From an uncultured Clostridia bacterium (lineage in GTDB: Bacteria > Bacillota > Clostridia > Oscillospirales > Ruminococcaceae), in the NCBI GenBank assembly GCA_947624555.1, contig CANQKW010000003.1, positions 62,001 to 126,000 on the forward strand: a stretch of DNA of 64,000 bases, written 5' to 3'. How positions within the stretch are numbered: position 1 is the stretch's first letter; every line of letters begins with the position of its first letter. A program made the position numbers and the translations under genes. The notes under the pieces are model-generated. The model ran no database searches and was not told the origin of the DNA. It saw only the letters and a program-made list of their open reading frames with translations. This document shows positions 60,425 through 64,000 of the stretch, piece by piece.

Positions 60425-63196
60425 TTATTCCACCGATTTCAGCGACTCGACCATACTTATCTTTTTCAGCGGTCCCGACATAAGGAGATTTACCAGCAGC
60501 GAGAAAGCTGCCGTCACAAGAAACGCCCACAGGAAAGACAGCGGATGAATGTTTCTTCCGAACATAACCTCGTCTATCTCCGCAGTTTCAATGACGAACA
60601 TACAAAGCGCAGTGCCCAGACCCAGTCCGAATGCTCCGCCGATAAGCGACAACACTATATTTTCTCTGAAAACATAAGCCGATACTTCAAGGTCGTAAAA
60701 TCCCAAAACCTTCAGTGTAGCAATCTCACGTATTCTTTCCGTGATATTTACGCTGGTAAGATTATAGAGAACGACAAGCGCAAGCGCTCCTGCCGAAACG
60801 ATAAGCACGACAGTCACCAAATCCATTATGGACAGAACATTGTGTATCTGCGTCATTGACGAAGCGTTTATATTCACCGCAAGAACCTTGCTGTTTTTCA
60901 GCATAAGCTCGCAGAAACGCTCTGCGTCCTCGCCCTCGCTTGAAATGCCGTTGTTGAAGAATATTATATTGTATTTCGGCGAAGAACCGAAAATCTCCTC
61001 ATACTGATTCTCGGAAAGGTACAGATAGTGACTTGTGTAGTGCTCTGTAATGCCCGAAATTTCCACGTTTCTGTAAACGCCGCTGCTCACCTGAACGGTA
61101 ATGCTGTCGCCTTTTTTCACGCCCAGCAGCTTTGCCGCCTTTTCGGTAATGACAGCTCCGTCCGAGAGCGAAAGTTTTTTACCGGAAACTCTTTCTCTCA
61201 GGTCTATAAAATCCGTGAAATTTTCTGCATCCTCAACGCAGGTCACGTTGCACTGGATATATTTTTCCCCAAAACGAACTTCGTACTGCTTGATAAGCGC
61301 ACGGGTAGTTTCGGTAGACGGCTCGTACTCTGTTATTGAGGAGTATATTTCTTCAAGCTCCGAAGGCTTTGCGTCGTCCTTGTAAGCCAAAAAACCGCTG
61401 TACTTGTTGATATCGAGATATTGAAGGTCTACTATATCCGAAATGCTGTCCTTAAGACCGAAACCCGTCAGCGACAAAGCCGTACAGCCTGCAATTCCGA
61501 CTACCGTCATGAACATTCTTCTCTTATAACGGAAAATATTTCGTCCGCTTACTTTGGCGAAGAAATTCATTCTGTTCCACAAAAACGGTATCTTTTCGAT
61601 AAGAACACGCTTTCCTGCTTTTGGGGCTTTTGGCCGCATAAGTGACGAGGGCGTTTCCGAAAGCGCCTTATGACAGCTGAAATACACCGTCAATGCTATC
61701 GCAAGCGTCATTGAGCCTATCGAGAAAAACATATTCTGCGGCTCAAAAAGGTAATAGAAGTCGTTTACCGTATACATTATCGAGTAAGCGTACATTATTA
61801 CCGACGGAAACAGCAGACAGCCGCCGAACGCCCCCAATGTGCCGCCGACAACCGCTCCCGAAACAGCATAGACCATATAATGACGCATCACAGCTCCGTT
61901 TCCGTAGCCCAAAGCCTTCAGCGTACCTATCTGCGTACGCTGTTCCTCGACCATTCTTGACATTGTTGTAAGGCAGACAAGCGCCGCTACCAGCAAGAAA
62001 AACACGGGGAAAATCGCAGCTATCTTGTCAATTCTTTCTGCGTTGCTGCCGTATTCCGAATAGCCTACATTATCGTCACGGGTAAAAATATACCACTCCG
62101 CATTTCCCGCACTTTCGACCTTTTGCTTTGCGTCTGCGATTTCCTTTTCGGCGTCGGCAATTTTTTCGTTGAATTCACGGACGCCGTCCTCATACTCTTC
62201 TTGTGCCTTGTCTATCTCCGCCTGCGCCGCCTCAAGCTGTGCGTTCATTTCTGCCGCCATTTCCGGGGGAAGCGTCGCATTCATCGCAGCGAGCTGCTCT
62301 TTCTGCTCGTCAAGCGCCTGCTGAGAATTTTCAATCTGCTTTGCAGCGTCATCAAGCTCCTTTTGACCGTCAATTTTCGCCTGAGCCAAATCCTTTTCTC
62401 CGTCGGCTATTTCCTGCTTTACATCGCCCAAAACCTCATCGTAACGGACAGCGCTGCGTTCTTTGCCGAGCTCTTCAAGCTTATCCGAGAGCGTTTTGCG
62501 GTAATTTTCGTACTCATCCGAATAGCTTGACATTCCTTGAAGAGTTTCGGATATTACATAGATTTCCGTATAAAAATCCTGCGTGAAATCTTCTTCGGAA
62601 ACTATCATAAAAGCGTCAAGAGAACCGTCGCCTATCGACGTACTTCCTCTTTGCGTCATTGAAACGTACATAGGGGAATTGTACTTGCCCACAACGGTAT
62701 ATTCCGTGCGTGTAAGCGGAAACTCGTCCGCCTCTGTAAGGTCGGCAAGCGTTATTTTATCGCCTATCGCAATACCCTCGTGCAGTGCGTTTGAGCTGAT
62801 GATGCACTCTCCGCTGTCCTGAATATCGCGTCCCTCGGTAATGACAGGCGTGTTTATCCCTTCGGGGAGTTTTGAAAATACTCTGGTGAGATATTCCTTG
62901 TCATTGTACCGGACAGCGAGGTCGGTGTAATCCGATGCATAGACTTCACAGTCATCGGGGAGAGCGCTTTTTATCGCCACTTTATCTCCGTCCGTAAGAC
63001 CGAATGTCGACACCGCACGCAGGTCGAACAGCCTCTGCTTGTCGTAGTAGTTGTCCGCAGAGGTTTTCATATCGTTGCAGGTCGCCCTTACGCCGCTGAA
63101 AAAGCCTACTCCTATCACGCAGATCAGGAAAATGGACAGAAATCGGCTCTTAGAGCCTTTTATCTCACGAAAAGTGTTTTTAGTTATTGCTTTCAT
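60425..63196 (-). CDS. Large FtsX-type ABC permease with extracellular coiled coil
   Basis: A 923-aa permease with two FtsX-type domains. An N-terminal helix is followed by a long extracellular domain with a coiled coil rich in Glu, Lys, Gln and Ala (about residues 270-365), a group of helices (about 395-540), a second extracellular domain and the last helices. RTQIGTLKALGYGNGAVMR is a family loop. The ATG at 63196 follows the ATPase stop codon (TAATAATG); the track start GTG is 3 codons earlier. It pairs with the ATPase gene. Similar pairs are often linked to cell-envelope stress or peptide resistance. Confidence 0.85.
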   Translation of the reverse strand: MKAITKNTFREIKGSKSRFLSIFLICVIGVGFFSGVRATCNDMKTSADNYYDKQRLFDLRAVSTFGLTDGDKVAIKSALPDDCEVYASDYTDLAVRYNDKEYLTRVFSKLPEGINTPVITEGRDIQDSGECIISSNALHEGIAIGDKITLADLTEADEFPLTRTEYTVVGKYNSPMYVSMTQRGSTSIGDGSLDAFMIVSEEDFTQDFYTEIYVISETLQGMSSYSDEYENYRKTLSDKLEELGKERSAVRYDEVLGDVKQEIADGEKDLAQAKIDGQKELDDAAKQIENSQQALDEQKEQLAAMNATLPPEMAAEMNAQLEAAQAEIDKAQEEYEDGVREFNEKIADAEKEIADAKQKVESAGNAEWYIFTRDDNVGYSEYGSNAERIDKIAAIFPVFFLLVAALVCLTTMSRMVEEQRTQIGTLKALGYGNGAVMRHYMVYAVSGAVVGGTLGAFGGCLLFPSVIMYAYSIMYTVNDFYYLFEPQNMFFSIGSMTLAIALTVYFSCHKALSETPSSLMRPKAPKAGKRVLIEKIPFLWNRMNFFAKVSGRNIFRYKRRMFMTVVGIAGCTALSLTGFGLKDSISDIVDLQYLDINKYSGFLAYKDDAKPSELEEIYSSITEYEPSTETTRALIKQYEVRFGEKYIQCNVTCVEDAENFTDFIDLRERVSGKKLSLSDGAVITEKAAKLLGVKKGDSITVQVSSGVYRNVEISGITEHYTSHYLYLSENQYEEIFGSSPKYNIIFFNNGISSEGEDAERFCELMLKNSKVLAVNINASSMTQIHNVLSIMDLVTVVLIVSAGALALVVLYNLTSVNITERIREIATLKVLGFYDLEVSAYVFRENIVLSLIGGAFGLGLGTALCMFVIETAEIDEVMFGRNIHPLSFLWAFLVTAAFSLLVNLLMSGPLKKISMVESLKSVE

Positions 63197-63198
63197 TA

Positions 63199-63900
63199 TT
63201 ACCACTCTATTTCTTCAACGGGCGTAGGAGACGGGTTTGTTATGATTTCGCTTACCTTGCTGTTTTTTATTTTTATTACCCTGTCAGCCATAGGCGTGAT
63301 AGCGGTATTGTGCGTTACGAGAATAACCGTCATTCCTTCTTTGCGGCAGGTGTCCTGAAGGAGCTTTAATATCATTTTGCCCGTGTTGTAGTCAAGAGCA
63401 CCTGTAGGCTCGTCACAGAGCAAAAGTTTCGGCTTTTTCGAGAGTGCTCTTGCGATAGACACACGCTGCTGTTCTCCGCCCGAAAGCTGAGCAGGGAAAT
63501 TGTTCAATCTTTCGGAAAGACCGACTTTGTCTAATATTTCCGCCGCAGGTATGTAATCCTTGTTAGTCTGCCCCGCTATTTCGACATTTTCCTTTGCGGT
63601 CAGATTTGGAAGAAGATTATAGAACTGGAATATAAATCCTATGTCGAAACGGCGGTAAAGCGTGAGCTGATTTCGATTATACTTGTCGACTCTTGCCCCG
63701 TCAACCGAAATAATTCCCTCGTCGCAGGAGTCCATTCCGCCCAGTATATTAAGCACGGTAGTCTTTCCCGAACCCGACGGTCCGACAATGACCGCAAGCT
63801 CTCCTTTTTCAATATCAAACGTCATACCGTCGGCGGCATTTATAGTGACCTCGCCAACGTGATAACGCTTGTAAACATCCTTTAATGTAACAAAACTCAT
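63199..63900 (-). CDS. ABC transporter ATP-binding protein (LolD/MacB type)
   Basis: A 233-aa ATPase. Walker A is [18 protein letters not shown], the signature is [15 protein letters not shown], and Walker B is [12 protein letters not shown]. The C-terminal end has the H-loop [10 protein letters not shown]. It lies directly upstream of the large FtsX-type permease, with the two open reading frames almost touching, so the two form one exporter or mechanotransmission complex. Confidence 0.93.
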   Translation of the reverse strand: MSFVTLKDVYKRYHVGEVTINAADGMTFDIEKGELAVIVGPSGSGKTTVLNILGGMDSCDEGIISVDGARVDKYNRNQLTLYRRFDIGFIFQFYNLLPNLTAKENVEIAGQTNKDYIPAAEILDKVGLSERLNNFPAQLSGGEQQRVSIARALSKKPKLLLCDEPTGALDYNTGKMILKLLQDTCRKEGMTVILVTHNTAITPMADRVIKIKNSKVSEIITNPSPTPVEEIEW

Positions 63901-63942
63901 AGAAAACCCTTCAAAAAATTTGCCTGACCTTTGACGAAACCG

Positions 63943-64000
63943 TCAGCCTACTGTTATCTTATCTTTTCCGCCCATATACGGTTTTAATACTTCGGGGATA
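63943..64000 (-). CDS. serS: Seryl-tRNA synthetase, last 18 codons (cut by window edge)
   Basis: The frame at the right edge encodes IPEVLKPYMGGKDKITVG and a stop codon, which matches the C-terminus of bacterial SerRS (VPEVLRPYMGG type). The rest of the gene is outside the window. It is upstream of the ABC ATPase gene on the same strand, with about 42 bp between. Confidence 0.85.
   Translation of the reverse strand, partial: IPEVLKPYMGGKDKITVG

Overview
The window looks like a chromosomal segment of a low-to-mid GC Gram-positive anaerobe of the Clostridia, most like a Ruminococcus-type member of the Oscillospiraceae. The signs are: zinc-type S14, L36 and adenylate kinase; a KOW protein inside the secY-adk-map-infA block; DarA and RicT; a Gpr spore protease; a dockerin module; cytoplasmic GH13 enzymes with glycogen phosphorylase; and many sigma-A promoters with 17-bp spacers. 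The genus assignment is inference. No rRNA, tRNA, CRISPR array, prophage or insertion sequence was recognised.

Layout. 1-2.5 kb: tsaD (cut by the left edge) and a DUF6062-type gene on the minus strand, divergent from an OGG1-type glycosylase and a small zinc-ribbon membrane protein. 2.6-12.4 kb (plus): a 902-aa triple zinc-ribbon membrane protein with a 19-copy heptad repeat, a RING-like/DUF2628-like membrane protein, a large polytopic protein, KtrB, TrmN6, RsmI, then a palindrome-rich promoter region, a 58-aa membrane peptide and a YgjP-type metalloprotease. 12.4-29.3 kb (minus): the complete S10-spc-alpha supercluster, 32 genes from rpsJ to rplQ, with a strong promoter and a leader of about 300 nt.

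29.4-35 kb (plus): gpr, rpsT, a PNPOx-fold flavoprotein, a TPR/SUFU-like protein, an HD-domain protein and a secreted dockerin-transglutaminase protein. 35-42.7 kb: nifS-nifU with a likely Rrf2/IscR-type operator, a D,D-carboxypeptidase, an ABC exporter pair (adaptor plus permease, no ATPase) and a SecDF fusion. 42.8-54.2 kb (minus): two GH13 enzymes and GlgP (alpha-glucan breakdown), a GT4 glycosyltransferase, the darA-holB-ricT operon, a 2[4Fe-4S] ferredoxin and a divergent DprA. 54.4-64 kb: a degenerate GGDEF-EAL protein (plus), then on the minus strand YchF-NERD, an aspartoacylase-like/DtxR-like/MBL-fold set, an ABC ATPase with a large FtsX-type permease, and the last 18 codons of serS.

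Most of the window is conserved housekeeping sequence. The least explained parts are the membrane zinc-ribbon/RING block (2.1-8.3 kb), the promoter made of four alternating copies of one box (11.3-11.44 kb), the TPR-SUFU/HD pair, the dockerin-transglutaminase protein, and several enzymes with altered motifs (MBL Asp to Ala, DprA motif changes, GGDEF to SEDNF).
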